A stretch of 64,000 nt of DNA from Panacagrimonas sp. (GCF_020697055.1 NZ_JAJFBP010000001.1:186001-250000); one strand, 5' to 3'; positions 47,239-55,368 are shown, counted from the first letter of the stretch. Notes: generated by a model from the letters alone, not told the origin. Made by a program: numbers and translations.

Positions 47239-48915
47239 ATGCTGCCGATGCGCCGCATCGTCGTCGTGGCCCTCGGCGCATTCGTGCTCGCGCTGCTGGC
47301 CTGGGCGGGATGGCAGCGCCAGCAGGCCGGGAAGGGATCGGCCGATGCGGATCGGGTCCCGGTCGCTCGGCTCGAAGGGCTCGGTTCCTACCGCATGCCG
47401 GTGCGCGCGGCGACGCCGACCGCCCGCGCGTGGTTCGACCAGGGGCTGGTGCTGGCGTATGCGTTCAACCACGACGCTGCGGCCCGCTCGTTCCTGAAAG
47501 CCGCTGAACACGATCCGCGCTGCGCGATGTGCTGGTGGGGCGCCGCGCTGGTGCTCGGTCCGCATCTGAACGCGGCGATGGATCCGTCCAATGCGCCCGC
47601 GGCGTTCGAACGCGTGCAGCGCGCCGCCGGGCTGGCGCGGGCTGGTCGCGAGCGCGATCTGGTCGACGCGCTGTCGCGTCGTTACGCCGCCCCGTCGACG
47701 CCGGCGGATCGTCCGGCGCTCGACCAGGCGTACGCGCAGGCGATGCGCGATGTCGTCGCGCGCCATCCGGACGACATCGATGTCCGCGTGCTGCTGGCTG
47801 AAGCGCTGATGGACCTGCACCCCTGGGACTTCCACGACCGCGCCGGCGAACCGCGCGCATGGACCGGCGAGATCGTCGCGCTGCTCGAAGGCGTGCTGCG
47901 CGAGGCGCCCGAACATCCGGGCGCGAATCATCTCTACATCCACGTGCTCGAGGCCTCGCGCACGCCGGAGCGGGCGTTGGATTCGGCGCGGCGCCTGCAC
48001 GACCTTGCGCCGGGCGCCGGACACCTCGTGCACATGTCCGCGCACATCTACATGCGCACCGGGCGATACCACGAAGCGTCCGAGGCCAATCTGCGCGCGA
48101 TCACGGCGGACCGGCAGACGTTGATTGCGTGCGGCAACCCGGCGGGTCTGTATCGCGATGGTTACGTGCCGCACAACCATCACTTCCTCCACGCCAGCAG
48201 CATGATGGAAGGCGCCAGCCGACAGGCGCTCGACGCGGCCGACGAGGTTGCGCGACGCATGGACGTGGCGCGATCGCGCCGACCCGGCTACGAGGCGCTG
48301 CAGCACTACTGGGTCACGCCATACCTGGCGCGCGTGCGCTTCGGGCGCTGGGACGAGCTCGCCGCGCTGCCGGCGCCGCCCGCCGATCTGCCGTATCCGA
48401 CGGCGATCTGGCACTACGCGCGCGGCATGGGCCTGCTGCGGCTCGGTCACACCGACCAGGCCATGCTCGCGCTGCAGGGACTGGCGACGATCGCCGCGCA
48501 TCCCGAGATGGAGGCCGCGCACGTGTGGGGACTCAACAGCCTCGCGTCGATCCTGCGGATCGCGGAGCGCCAGTTCGCCGGCGAGCTCGCCTCGGTGCGC
48601 GGCGATCACGCGGCGGCGATCGGCGCGATGCGCGAAGCCGTCGCGTTGCAGGATCAGCTCGATTACGACGAGCCCGAGCCCTGGTACATGCCCGCGCGGC
48701 AGGCCCTGGGCGCGGTGCTGCTCGCGGCCGGCAGGCCGGACGAGGCGCAGCTGGTCTACGAGGAGGATCTGCGCCGCCATCCGGAGAACGGCTGGTCGTT
48801 GTTCGGCTTGGTGCAGGCGCTCGACGCGCAACGCAGGCCCGCGCAGGAAGCACGGGCGCGATTGCAGGCCGCATGGCGGCACGCCGATGTGAAACTGCAA
48901 GCGTCGCGTTTCTGA
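47239..48915 (+). CDS. Membrane-anchored TPR protein with CxxC-WW and His-rich motifs, copy 2
   Basis: Paralogue of the protein at 35759-37468, 558 residues. A single membrane helix (about 7-24) is followed by the same blocks: FNHDAAARSFLKAAEHDPRCAMCWWGAALVLGP with Cys95-x2-Cys98, NHLYIHVLEAS, HLVHMSAHIYMRTGRYHEAS and YVPHNHHFLHASSMMEG, ending DVKLQASRF as the first copy ends DVKLESSRM. Conservation is strongest around Cys, Trp and His residues, as expected for a bound metal or cofactor. It follows the RND exporter by 60 bases and is followed by an SRPBCC protein gene. Function unknown. Confidence 0.8.
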   Translation: MLPMRRIVVVALGAFVLALLAWAGWQRQQAGKGSADADRVPVARLEGLGSYRMPVRAATPTARAWFDQGLVLAYAFNHDAAARSFLKAAEHDPRCAMCWWGAALVLGPHLNAAMDPSNAPAAFERVQRAAGLARAGRERDLVDALSRRYAAPSTPADRPALDQAYAQAMRDVVARHPDDIDVRVLLAEALMDLHPWDFHDRAGEPRAWTGEIVALLEGVLREAPEHPGANHLYIHVLEASRTPERALDSARRLHDLAPGAGHLVHMSAHIYMRTGRYHEASEANLRAITADRQTLIACGNPAGLYRDGYVPHNHHFLHASSMMEGASRQALDAADEVARRMDVARSRRPGYEALQHYWVTPYLARVRFGRWDELAALPAPPADLPYPTAIWHYARGMGLLRLGHTDQAMLALQGLATIAAHPEMEAAHVWGLNSLASILRIAERQFAGELASVRGDHAAAIGAMREAVALQDQLDYDEPEPWYMPARQALGAVLLAAGRPDEAQLVYEEDLRRHPENGWSLFGLVQALDAQRRPAQEARARLQAAWRHADVKLQASRF

Positions 48916-49003
48916 TGCTCCGTTCGTGCCGGTGTAGCATCGCGCCGCGTCGTCACCCGGCGGCGCCGCATCCCATTCGAAAGAGAGGCCGCCGCTGAAT
49001 CCG

Positions 49004-50035
49004 TTGACCGTTCTCCGCGTCCTGCTGATCGGGATCGTCGTGATCGTGCTGTGCGCGATCGGCGTGGGCTTCCTGCTGCCGCAGAGCGCGCGCGTCGAGC
49101 GCAGCATCGTGATCGCGCGGCCGCAGGCCACCGTCTTCACCGTGCTCGACGGGTTTCGTCATTTCCGCGCCTGGTCGCCGTGGGCCGCGCTCGATCCGTC
49201 GATGACCTTCACGCTCGATGGCCCGACCACCGGCGTGGGCGCGCGGCTGCGCTGGAGCAGCCGCAACGGCGCGATCGGCGAAGGCAGCCAGGAGATCGTG
49301 GAGTCCAAGCCGTATCGGCTGGTCGGCACGCGCCAGCAGTTCTCGGGCACGGACCGGGAGCAGCGCGCGCGCTTCGAACTTGAGCCGCAGGAGGACGGGG
49401 CGGGCACGCGCGTCTCCTGGGTGATGGACGCGGACTTCGGCGGCAATCCGTTCGATCGCTGGTTTGGTCTGATGCTCGATCGCATGGTCGGCCCCGACTT
49501 CGAGCGCGGGCTGGCGCGCCTGAAGTCGCACGTCGAAACGCTGCCGGCAGCCGACTTCGCCGAGCTCGCGTTCGAGACGCTGCGGATCGAGGCGATGCCC
49601 ATCGTCTACGTCTCCGGCCGCAGCAGCACCGACCCCACGGCGATCTCGAAAGCCTACGAGCGCGCGTTCCAGAAACTCATCGCGGCGCTGGCGCGCGACG
49701 GCGTGAAGCCCTCGGGACCACCGCTGGCGATCGGGCGCGCGTGGGATGCCGAGGCCAACCGGTACGAGTTCGATGCGGCCGTGCCGGTCCCGGCGGGCAC
49801 CGGTGCGCCGCACACCGATCGCGACATCAAGGTCGGCCAGACCTACTCCGGACTGGTGCTCAAGTCGGTCCAGCGCGGTCCGCACGATGGGCTGGCGACG
49901 CACCTCGAAAGATTGATGGCGTACAAACAGGCGGCGGGATTCGAGCCCAACGGCGCGCCCTGGGATGTCTACGTCGCCAACGGCACGACCTCCGGCTCGC
50001 ACCCGGTGACCGAGACCTACGTGCCGGTGAAGTAG
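49004..50035 (+). CDS. Membrane-anchored SRPBCC/GyrI-like ligand-binding protein
   Basis: Protein of 343 residues with an N-terminal membrane helix (about 4-24), an SRPBCC (polyketide cyclase-like) domain (about 30-180: RSIVIARPQATVFTVLDGFRHFRAWSPW) and a GyrI-like domain (about 190-343). This double form occurs in many proteobacteria; both domains bind small hydrophobic ligands, but no reaction is known. TTG 49004 is taken as the start. An in-frame CTG at 48995 lies a better distance (6 bases) from the AGAGAGG at about 48982-48988 and could be the true start. It ends 6 bases before uvrC. Confidence 0.75.
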   Translation: MTVLRVLLIGIVVIVLCAIGVGFLLPQSARVERSIVIARPQATVFTVLDGFRHFRAWSPWAALDPSMTFTLDGPTTGVGARLRWSSRNGAIGEGSQEIVESKPYRLVGTRQQFSGTDREQRARFELEPQEDGAGTRVSWVMDADFGGNPFDRWFGLMLDRMVGPDFERGLARLKSHVETLPAADFAELAFETLRIEAMPIVYVSGRSSTDPTAISKAYERAFQKLIAALARDGVKPSGPPLAIGRAWDAEANRYEFDAAVPVPAGTGAPHTDRDIKVGQTYSGLVLKSVQRGPHDGLATHLERLMAYKQAAGFEPNGAPWDVYVANGTTSGSHPVTETYVPVK

Positions 50036-50041
50036 TCCGCG

Positions 50042-52069
50042 ATGAGCCAACCCGAGGAACCCCGCCGATCCGCGTCGCCACCGCCGTTCGACGCGCGCGC
50101 GTTCCTGTCGCAGCTGACGCTGGAGCCCGGCGTGTATCGGATGCTCGGCGCGGACGGCGAGCTGCTCTACGTGGGCAAGGCGCGCAACCTGCGCAAGCGG
50201 GTCAGCAACTATTTTCTGCGCGCGTCCGGGGATCCGCGGATCGAGTCGATGGTCTCGCAGATCGCGCGCGTCGAGATCACGGTCACGCACACCGAGGACG
50301 AAGCGCTGATCCTCGAATCGAACCTGATCAAGGAACTGTCGCCGCGGTACAACATCGTCTACCGCGACGACAAGAGCTATCCGTACGTGCGGTTCACCGC
50401 GCACGAATTTCCGCGGATCGGTTACTACCGCGGCGCCAAGTCCGGCAAGGACCGCTATTTCGGTCCGTTTCCGAGCGCCAGCGCCGTGCGCGAAACCTTG
50501 CAGACGCTGCAGAAGCTGTTCCGGCTGCGACCGTGCCGCGACACGTTCTTCGCCAACCGCCAGCGACCGTGCCTGCAGCACCAGATCCATCGCTGCTCGG
50601 CGCCGTGCACGCGGCTGATCACGCAGGAGGACTACGCGCGCGATGTCTCCAACGCCGTGCGCCTGCTGGAGGGCAAGGCCGACGAGCTGGCCAAGGAACT
50701 GGCCGAGGACATGGAAACGGCCGCCGAGGCGCTGGAGTTCGAGCGCGCCGCCAAGCTGCGCGACCAGATCGCCGCGCTCAAGCGCGTGCGCGAGAACCGC
50801 GCGATGACCGGCGGGGCCGAGGACGTCGACGTCATCGCCTGCGCACCGCACGCCTCCGGCTCCTGCGTGGTGGTGATGAGCGTGCGCGACGGGCTGAACC
50901 TGGGACATCGCAGCCACTTTCCGAAGCACTCGGCGCACGCCGCGCCCGAGGAGCTGATCGAGAGCTTCCTGTCGCAGCACTATCTGGATCAGCCGCCGCC
51001 GCCGGAGATCCTGGTCAGCCACGCGCCGGAGGACTGCGAATGGCTCGAGGACGCGATCGGACGCGCGGCAAAGCGCAAGGTTGCGATCCGTCGTCCGCAG
51101 CGCGGACTCAAGGTGCGCCTGATGGAGATGGCGCAGAACACCGCGCTGCAGGCGCTGTCGTCGCGACTGGTCGAAGCGGCGAGCATGGATGCGCGCCTGC
51201 TCGAGCTGCAGCAGGCGCTCGACCTGGACAAGCCGCCGACGCGGATGGAGTGCTTCGACATCTCGCACACGCGCGGCGAGCGCACCGTGGCGTCGTGCGT
51301 GGTGTTCAACCAGGACGGGCCGCTCAAGAGCGCGTATCGGAAGTTCAACATCGAAACACGGGACTCGGGGCTCGGGACTGCGGAATCCGGCACTCGGGAC
51401 TCGGGACTCGGGACTCGGGAAGCGTCGACGCTCGGCGAGGTCACATCCGCAGGTTCTCTTGAAACGTCCGAAGGCGATGTGTCCTCCTCGGCCCGACCTG
51501 CGCTCCCCGAGTCCCGACTCCCGAGTCCCGAGTCCCGGCCTGTGATCACCGCCGGCGACGACTATGCCGCGATCCACCAGGCGGTGAAGCGGCGCTTCGC
51601 GCGGGCAAAGTCCGGCGAATCGCCGCAACCCGACGTGCTGTTCATCGACGGCGGCCTGGGCCAGCTCAATGCCGCGCTCGAAGCGCTCGACGAAGTCGGC
51701 ATCGAGAACCTGCGCGTGGTGGCCATCGCCAAGGGGCCGACACGCAAGCCCGGACTCGAGGAGCTGATCCTGCCGGAGCGCGAACTGCCCCTGCGGCTGG
51801 CGCCCGATTCGCCGGCGCTGCACCTGATCCAGCGCATCCGCGACGAAGCGCACCGTTTCGCCATCACCGGGCATCGCGGACGGCGCGAGAAGGCGCGGCT
51901 GGCCTCGGACCTGGAGTCGATCGAGGGCCTCGGACCGGCGCGTCGGCGCGCGCTGCTCAAGGCCTTCGGCGGTGTCGCGCAACTGCGCCGTGCGAGTCTC
52001 GACGAGATCGCACGGGTCGAGGGCGTCAACGCGACGTTGGCCGCCCGGATCCACGCGCACTTTCGCTGA
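50042..52069 (+). CDS. uvrC: UvrABC excinuclease subunit C with an in-frame repeat insertion
   Basis: Nuclease that makes both cuts in nucleotide excision repair, 675 residues against about 610 in E. coli. The order is GIY-YIG domain (LEPGVYRMLGADGELLYVGKARNLRKR, about 28-54), UVR motif (about 215-245, for UvrB), RNase H-like domain with Asp406 (ECFDISH) and Asp536 (FIDGGLG), and a C-terminal double HhH region (LESIEGLGPARRRALLKAFGG). About 63 extra residues (about 439-501), Ser/Gly/Glu-rich and encoded by a palindromic repeat, interrupt the nuclease domain just before ITAGDDYAAI. The frame is kept, so the protein is probably made and works with the loop extruded. Confidence 0.95.
   Translation: MSQPEEPRRSASPPPFDARAFLSQLTLEPGVYRMLGADGELLYVGKARNLRKRVSNYFLRASGDPRIESMVSQIARVEITVTHTEDEALILESNLIKELSPRYNIVYRDDKSYPYVRFTAHEFPRIGYYRGAKSGKDRYFGPFPSASAVRETLQTLQKLFRLRPCRDTFFANRQRPCLQHQIHRCSAPCTRLITQEDYARDVSNAVRLLEGKADELAKELAEDMETAAEALEFERAAKLRDQIAALKRVRENRAMTGGAEDVDVIACAPHASGSCVVVMSVRDGLNLGHRSHFPKHSAHAAPEELIESFLSQHYLDQPPPPEILVSHAPEDCEWLEDAIGRAAKRKVAIRRPQRGLKVRLMEMAQNTALQALSSRLVEAASMDARLLELQQALDLDKPPTRMECFDISHTRGERTVASCVVFNQDGPLKSAYRKFNIETRDSGLGTAESGTRDSGLGTREASTLGEVTSAGSLETSEGDVSSSARPALPESRLPSPESRPVITAGDDYAAIHQAVKRRFARAKSGESPQPDVLFIDGGLGQLNAALEALDEVGIENLRVVAIAKGPTRKPGLEELILPERELPLRLAPDSPALHLIQRIRDEAHRFAITGHRGRREKARLASDLESIEGLGPARRRALLKAFGGVAQLRRASLDEIARVEGVNATLAARIHAHFR
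51353..51541. repeat. Palindromic repeat element inserted in frame in uvrC
   Basis: Arms at 51387-51424 and 51501-51538 are 38 bases each and pair at 35 of 38 positions, with a 76-base loop. Each arm is built of 7-base CTCGGGA units. Further degenerate units extend left to about 51356. The element contributes a multiple of three bases and has no stop in the uvrC frame. Confidence 0.85.
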
Positions 52070-52129
52070 CGTGCGCGGTCGAACGCGGGTCACAGTGGAA
52101 ACCGCGACGCGGAAACCGGACACTGGGTC

Positions 52130-52717
52130 ATGCCGCTGACCATCCCCAACGTCTTGACGCTGCTGCGCCTGGCGGTGATTCCGATCGTCCTGGGCCTGTT
52201 CTATCTGCCCTGGCCGCACGCGCATCAGGCCGCCGCCGTGCTGTTCGCCATCGCGGCGATCACCGACTGGTTCGACGGCTGGCTCGCCCGGCAGCTGGGC
52301 CAGACCTCGAAGTTCGGCGCTTTCCTGGATCCGGTCGCCGACAAGCTGCTGGTGGCCGTGTCGCTGGTGATGCTGCTCCACGACGCCGAGACCGTCGGCG
52401 GTCGCAGCGGGCTGCTGTCGCTGCTGGTGGCCGTGATCATCGGCCGCGAGATCACGATCTCGGCGCTGCGCGAATGGATGGCCGAACTCGGCGCGCGGAC
52501 CAGCGTGGCCGTGGGCATGGTCGGCAAGGTCAAGACCGGGTTCCAGATGACGGCGATCTGGATGATGCTGTGGGCCGAGCCGATCTTCGGCCTGCCGATC
52601 TACAGCCTGGGCTTCGGCCTGCTGTTCGTGGCGGCCGCGCTGACCGTTTATTCGATGGTGGTCTACCTGCGCGCTGCGTGGCCTTTCATGCGCGAGGATC
52701 ACCAGCTCAAGCCGTAA
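52130..52717 (+). CDS. pgsA: CDP-diacylglycerol-glycerol-3-phosphate 3-phosphatidyltransferase
   Basis: Makes phosphatidylglycerol phosphate, the committed step to phosphatidylglycerol and cardiolipin, in the inner membrane. It has 195 residues and the usual N-terminus (MPLTIPNVLTLLRLAVIPI). The CDP-alcohol phosphotransferase signature is complete: DG-x2-AR (DGWLARQLG, about 47-55), then G-x3-D-x3-D (GAFLDPVAD, about 61-69). Four to six helices follow. The order uvrC-pgsA is common in gammaproteobacteria. The last ten or so codons (AWPFMREDHQ) are repeated in DNA 62 bases downstream. Confidence 0.96.
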   Translation: MPLTIPNVLTLLRLAVIPIVLGLFYLPWPHAHQAAAVLFAIAAITDWFDGWLARQLGQTSKFGAFLDPVADKLLVAVSLVMLLHDAETVGGRSGLLSLLVAVIIGREITISALREWMAELGARTSVAVGMVGKVKTGFQMTAIWMMLWAEPIFGLPIYSLGFGLLFVAAALTVYSMVVYLRAAWPFMREDHQLKP

Positions 52718-52767
52718 GCCCATCTGCGGGGCCCCACGCGTGGCCTTTCATGCGCGAGGATCACCAG
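52676..52767 (+). repeat. Direct repeat of the pgsA 3' end
   Basis: The 30 bases at 52676-52705, coding the last residues of PgsA, recur exactly at 52738-52767, offset by 62. After a 4-base insertion CTCAAG also matches. The second copy lies outside pgsA, between its stop and the tRNA promoter. Confidence 0.9.
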
Positions 52768-52797
52768 CCAGCTCAAGCAATCGCTTCGCGTTCCGGT

Positions 52798-52825
52798 TTG
52801 ACTCACATCGCCCGATGGATAGAAT
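52798..52825 (+). promoter_or_regulatory. Promoter of the tRNA cluster
   Basis: TTGACT at 52798-52803, 16 bases, TAGAAT at 52820-52825, followed by a GC-rich discriminator (GCGCGTCCC), as at stringently controlled tRNA promoters. The tRNA-Gly starts 12 bases after the -10 box. Confidence 0.8.
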
Positions 52826-52837
52826 GCGCGTCCCGTC

Positions 52838-52913
52838 GCGGGAATAGCTCAGTTGGTAGAGCGCAACCTTGCCAAGGTTGAGGTCGCGAGTTCGAACCTC
52901 GTTTCCCGCTCCA
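52838..52913 (+). tRNA. tRNA-Gly (GCC anticodon)
   Basis: 76 bases including encoded CCA. Acceptor arms GCGGGAA and TTCCCGC pair with discriminator T, the D arm is GCTC...GAGC, the anticodon loop reads CTTGCCAAG with GCC at 52871-52873, and the T arm is GCGAG-TTCGAAC-CTCGT. Confidence 0.97.
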
Positions 52914-52924
52914 GATTCCGCGAG

Positions 52925-52949
52925 CCCCGGTGAACCATCCGGGGTTTTT
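52925..52949 (+). terminator. Rho-independent-type hairpin after tRNA-Gly
   Basis: CCCCGG at 52925-52930 pairs with CCGGGG at 52939-52944 around an 8-base loop, followed by TTTTT. It separates tRNA-Gly from tRNA-Cys, so part of the transcripts may stop here. Confidence 0.75.
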
Positions 52950-52969
52950 CGCTTCTAGAGGCTCACGAC

Positions 52970-53043
52970 GGCTGGGTGGCAGAGTGGTCATGCAGCGGAC
53001 TGCAAATCCGCGTACGCCGGTTCAATTCCGACCCCAGCCTCCA
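52970..53043 (+). tRNA. tRNA-Cys (GCA anticodon)
   Basis: 74 bases including encoded CCA. Acceptor arms GGCTGGG and CCCAGCC, anticodon arm GCGGA-CTGCAAA-TCCGC with GCA, T arm GCCGG-TTCAATT-CCGAC, discriminator T. Confidence 0.97.
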
Positions 53044-53093
53044 TTTTTCGGTTCGCCCTTACACTCAGAGCCGTTTCAATCTTCCGATGCGTA

Positions 53094-53180
53094 GCCCGAA
53101 TGGCGGAATCGGTAGACGCCGGGGACTTAAAATCCCCCGACTCTCGGGTCGTGCCGGTTCGAGTCCGGCTTCGGGCACCA
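53094..53180 (+). tRNA. tRNA-Leu (TAA anticodon)
   Basis: 87 bases including encoded CCA, a class II tRNA. Acceptor arms GCCCGAA and TTCGGGC, anticodon arm GGGGA-CTTAAAA-TCCCC with TAA, a variable arm formed by CTCTCGGGTCGT, and T arm GCCGG-TTCGAGT-CCGGC. The ccmA start codon follows after only four bases. Confidence 0.97.
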
Positions 53181-53184
53181 GGCC

Positions 53185-53772
53185 TTGACCACGCTGCTGT
53201 CGGCCACGGCGCTGTGCATCGGCCGCGGCGATCGCAGGCTCGTCTCCGACCTTCATTTCGCATTGCAGCCGGGTGACGTGCTGCACCTGCGCGGGCGCAA
53301 CGGCGCCGGCAAGTCCTCCCTGATCGAAGTCCTGGTCGGCCTGCGTCCGCCGCAATCGGGCCAGGTGCATCGGTCCGCCGGAGACGCGTTCCACTGGGTG
53401 GGGCATCGCAACGCGCTGAATCCCGACCTGACACTGCGCGAAAACCTCGATTGCTGGTGCGCGCTCAACGGCGTACCCGGCGACGGCATCGCACCGGCGC
53501 TCGATCGCATGGGTCTGGCGCGACTGCGCCTGCGCCCCGCACGCACGCTCTCGGCGGGCCAGAAGCGGCGCGCGGCGCTGTCGCGGCTGCTGATCGCACG
53601 CCGATCGCTGTGGCTGTTGGACGAACCGCTCAGCGGGCTGGACGGCGAGGGCCTCGCGGTGCTCGGCCAGCTGATGAACGAGCACGTGACGGGCGAGGGC
53701 GCGATCGTCGTCACCAGCCACCAGACGCTGCCCGGCAAGCTGCCGCGCGTCACGGTCATCGAACTCGGATGA
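53185..53772 (+). CDS. ccmA: Heme ABC exporter ATP-binding protein CcmA
   Basis: ATPase of the CcmABCD complex that releases holo-CcmE during cytochrome c maturation. It has 195 residues. Walker A is GRNGAGKSS (37-45), the signature is LSAGQKRR and Walker B LWLLDEPLSGLD, with the switch His in TSHQ. The only start giving the family N-terminus is TTG 53185, or CTG 9 to 12 bases later. It lies four bases after the tRNA-Leu CCA end, so no normal ribosome binding site exists; translation may begin on a near-leaderless end made by tRNA processing. It overlaps ccmB by four bases. Confidence 0.93.
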   Translation: MTTLLSATALCIGRGDRRLVSDLHFALQPGDVLHLRGRNGAGKSSLIEVLVGLRPPQSGQVHRSAGDAFHWVGHRNALNPDLTLRENLDCWCALNGVPGDGIAPALDRMGLARLRLRPARTLSAGQKRRAALSRLLIARRSLWLLDEPLSGLDGEGLAVLGQLMNEHVTGEGAIVVTSHQTLPGKLPRVTVIELG

Positions 53773-54452
53773 GCATTCCGGCCACCGCGGCGTTCACCGC
53801 CACGCTCGGACGCGAGCTGCGCATCGCGACGCGGCACAAGGCTGAGTGGCTGATGCCGCCGCTGTTCTTCGCCATCGTGGTGACGCTGTTCGCGCTCGGG
53901 GCCAAGCCCGGCGATCCACAGCTGGCGGCGCTGGCGCCGTCGGTGCTCTGGGTCGGCGCGTTGCTGGCGGCGCTGCTCACGCTCGATCGGCTCTTTCGCG
54001 GCGATCTCGAGGACGGCTGGCTCGAGCAGGTGTTCGTCGGTCCCGCGCCGGCGATGGGGATGGTGCTGGCCAAGCTGCTCGCGCACTGGCTGCTCAGTGG
54101 CCTGCCGCTGCTGCTGCTGGCGGCGCCGCTGGCGCTGCAGCTCGGGTTTCCGTCCGGTGCGCCGCTGGGATGGCTGCTGCTGGGCCTGTTGATGGGCACG
54201 CCGCTGCTGAGCGTGGTCGGCGGCTTCGCCGCGGCGCTGACCGTGGCGCTGCCGCGCGCCGGGCTGCTGCTGCCGGTGCTGGTCCTGCCTCTGCTGGCCC
54301 CCGTGGTGATCTTCGGCAGCGGCGCCGCGCGCGCCGCGCAGGCCGGGTTGGACCCCGGTGGTCCGATATACTTTCTGGCCGCCTTGCTGGTCCTGTCGCT
54401 GACACTGCTTCCGTGGGCCGCGACCGCGGCACTGCGCAACGCCTTCGACTGA
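53769..54452 (+). CDS. ccmB: Heme exporter protein CcmB
   Basis: Six-helix membrane subunit of the CcmABCD ABC complex, 227 residues. It begins with an amphipathic stretch (FTATLGRELRIATRHKAEWLMPPLFF), shows LDRLFRGDLEDGWLEQ between helices 2 and 3, typical of CcmB, and ends LPWAATAALRNAFD. ATG 53769 lies inside the ccmA stop. It provides the transport-like channel for CcmA. Confidence 0.94.
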   Translation: MSIPATAAFTATLGRELRIATRHKAEWLMPPLFFAIVVTLFALGAKPGDPQLAALAPSVLWVGALLAALLTLDRLFRGDLEDGWLEQVFVGPAPAMGMVLAKLLAHWLLSGLPLLLLAAPLALQLGFPSGAPLGWLLLGLLMGTPLLSVVGGFAAALTVALPRAGLLLPVLVLPLLAPVVIFGSGAARAAQAGLDPGGPIYFLAALLVLSLTLLPWAATAALRNAFD

Positions 54453-54463
54453 TCCAATTGCCG

Positions 54464-55207
54464 ATGTGGACCTGGTTTCACCGCCTGGCCTCGCCGCCGA
54501 GCTTCTACACATTCGCAGAGCGTCTGGCGCCCTGGCTGCTGGCGTTCGCGTTGATCGCGACCGGCTATGGACTGATCGCCGGTCTGTGGTTCGCGCCGCG
54601 CGACTACCAGCAGGGCGACGCGTTCCGGATCATCTACGTGCACGTGCCGGCGGCGGCGCTGTCGCTGTCGCTCTACACCGGCATGGCGATCGCCGCGGTG
54701 ATCGCGCTGGTGTGGCGCATCAAGCTGGCCGAGGTCGCGATCACGGCGCTGGCGCCGGTCGGTGCGAGCTTCACCGCGCTGGCGCTGGTCACGGGAATGC
54801 TTTGGGGCAAACCGATGTGGGGCGCCTATTGGGTCTGGGATGCGCGCCTGACCTCGGAGCTGGTGCTGCTGTTCCTGTACCTGGGCGTGATCGGCCTGGA
54901 CGCCGCGTTCGCCGATCGTCGCGCCGCCGCGCGTGCCTGCGCCCTGCTGGCGATCGTGGGTGCGGTGAACGTTCCGATCGTGAAGTACTCAGTGGAGTGG
55001 TGGAACAGCCTGCACCAGACCTCCACCATCCTGAAGTTCGGAAAACCGACGATCACGACCGACATGGCCCTGCCGCTCTACGGCGCGCTGCTCGGCGCCT
55101 ATGCGCTGGCCGGCGTTTCCGCGCTGCGCCGGATGCAGAACGTGCTGCTGCTGCGCGAACGCCGCGCGACCTGGGTACGCGAACTCCTCGCGGAGCGCGC
55201 CGCATGA
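54464..55207 (+). CDS. ccmC: Heme-handling protein CcmC
   Basis: Six-helix protein of 247 residues that places heme on CcmE. The tryptophan-rich motif WGAYWVWDARLTSELVL is on the periplasmic side, between the external His ligands (one in YVHVPAAALS and one in SLHQTSTIL). It starts at ATG 54464, 11 bases after ccmB; a TTG six bases upstream is an alternative. It overlaps ccmD by four bases. Confidence 0.95.
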   Translation: MWTWFHRLASPPSFYTFAERLAPWLLAFALIATGYGLIAGLWFAPRDYQQGDAFRIIYVHVPAAALSLSLYTGMAIAAVIALVWRIKLAEVAITALAPVGASFTALALVTGMLWGKPMWGAYWVWDARLTSELVLLFLYLGVIGLDAAFADRRAAARACALLAIVGAVNVPIVKYSVEWWNSLHQTSTILKFGKPTITTDMALPLYGALLGAYALAGVSALRRMQNVLLLRERRATWVRELLAERAA

Positions 55208-55368
55208 GCGGTCTGTTCGAAATGGGCGGCTACGGGATCTACGTCTGGGGCAGCATCGGCTGCGCGCTGGCGGTGTTCGCCTGGAACCTGGCGGCGCCGG
55301 CGTTGCAGCGCCGTGAACTGATGCAGCGATTGGCCGATCCCGAAGCGATGGAGAACGACGAGGCATGA
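55204..55368 (+). CDS. ccmD: Small heme exporter protein CcmD
   Basis: Single-helix protein of 54 residues required to release holo-CcmE from CcmC. MGGYGIYVWGSIGCALAVFAWNLAAPALQRRELM is the typical CcmD: an aromatic start, one membrane helix and a basic cytoplasmic tail. It overlaps its neighbours on both sides by four bases. Confidence 0.93.
   Translation: MSGLFEMGGYGIYVWGSIGCALAVFAWNLAAPALQRRELMQRLADPEAMENDEA

Noticed and set aside
42991-49140. A very long open frame on the minus strand (over 2000 codons) and other long minus-strand frames such as 20843-23701 and 48953-52723.
   Set aside because: They lie opposite well-recognised genes and have His/Arg/Gln/Asp-rich composition without motifs. 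In GC-rich DNA antisense frames stay open because of third-position GC; they are shadows.
53044-53048. Five T residues directly after the tRNA-Cys CCA, considered as a terminator.
   Set aside because: No hairpin precedes them other than the tRNA itself; tRNA-Leu downstream has no clear promoter of its own, so read-through is more likely.
52976-53434. Small open frames overlapping tRNA-Cys and tRNA-Leu on both strands.
   Set aside because: They read through tRNA structure and have no protein-like features or ribosome binding sites.
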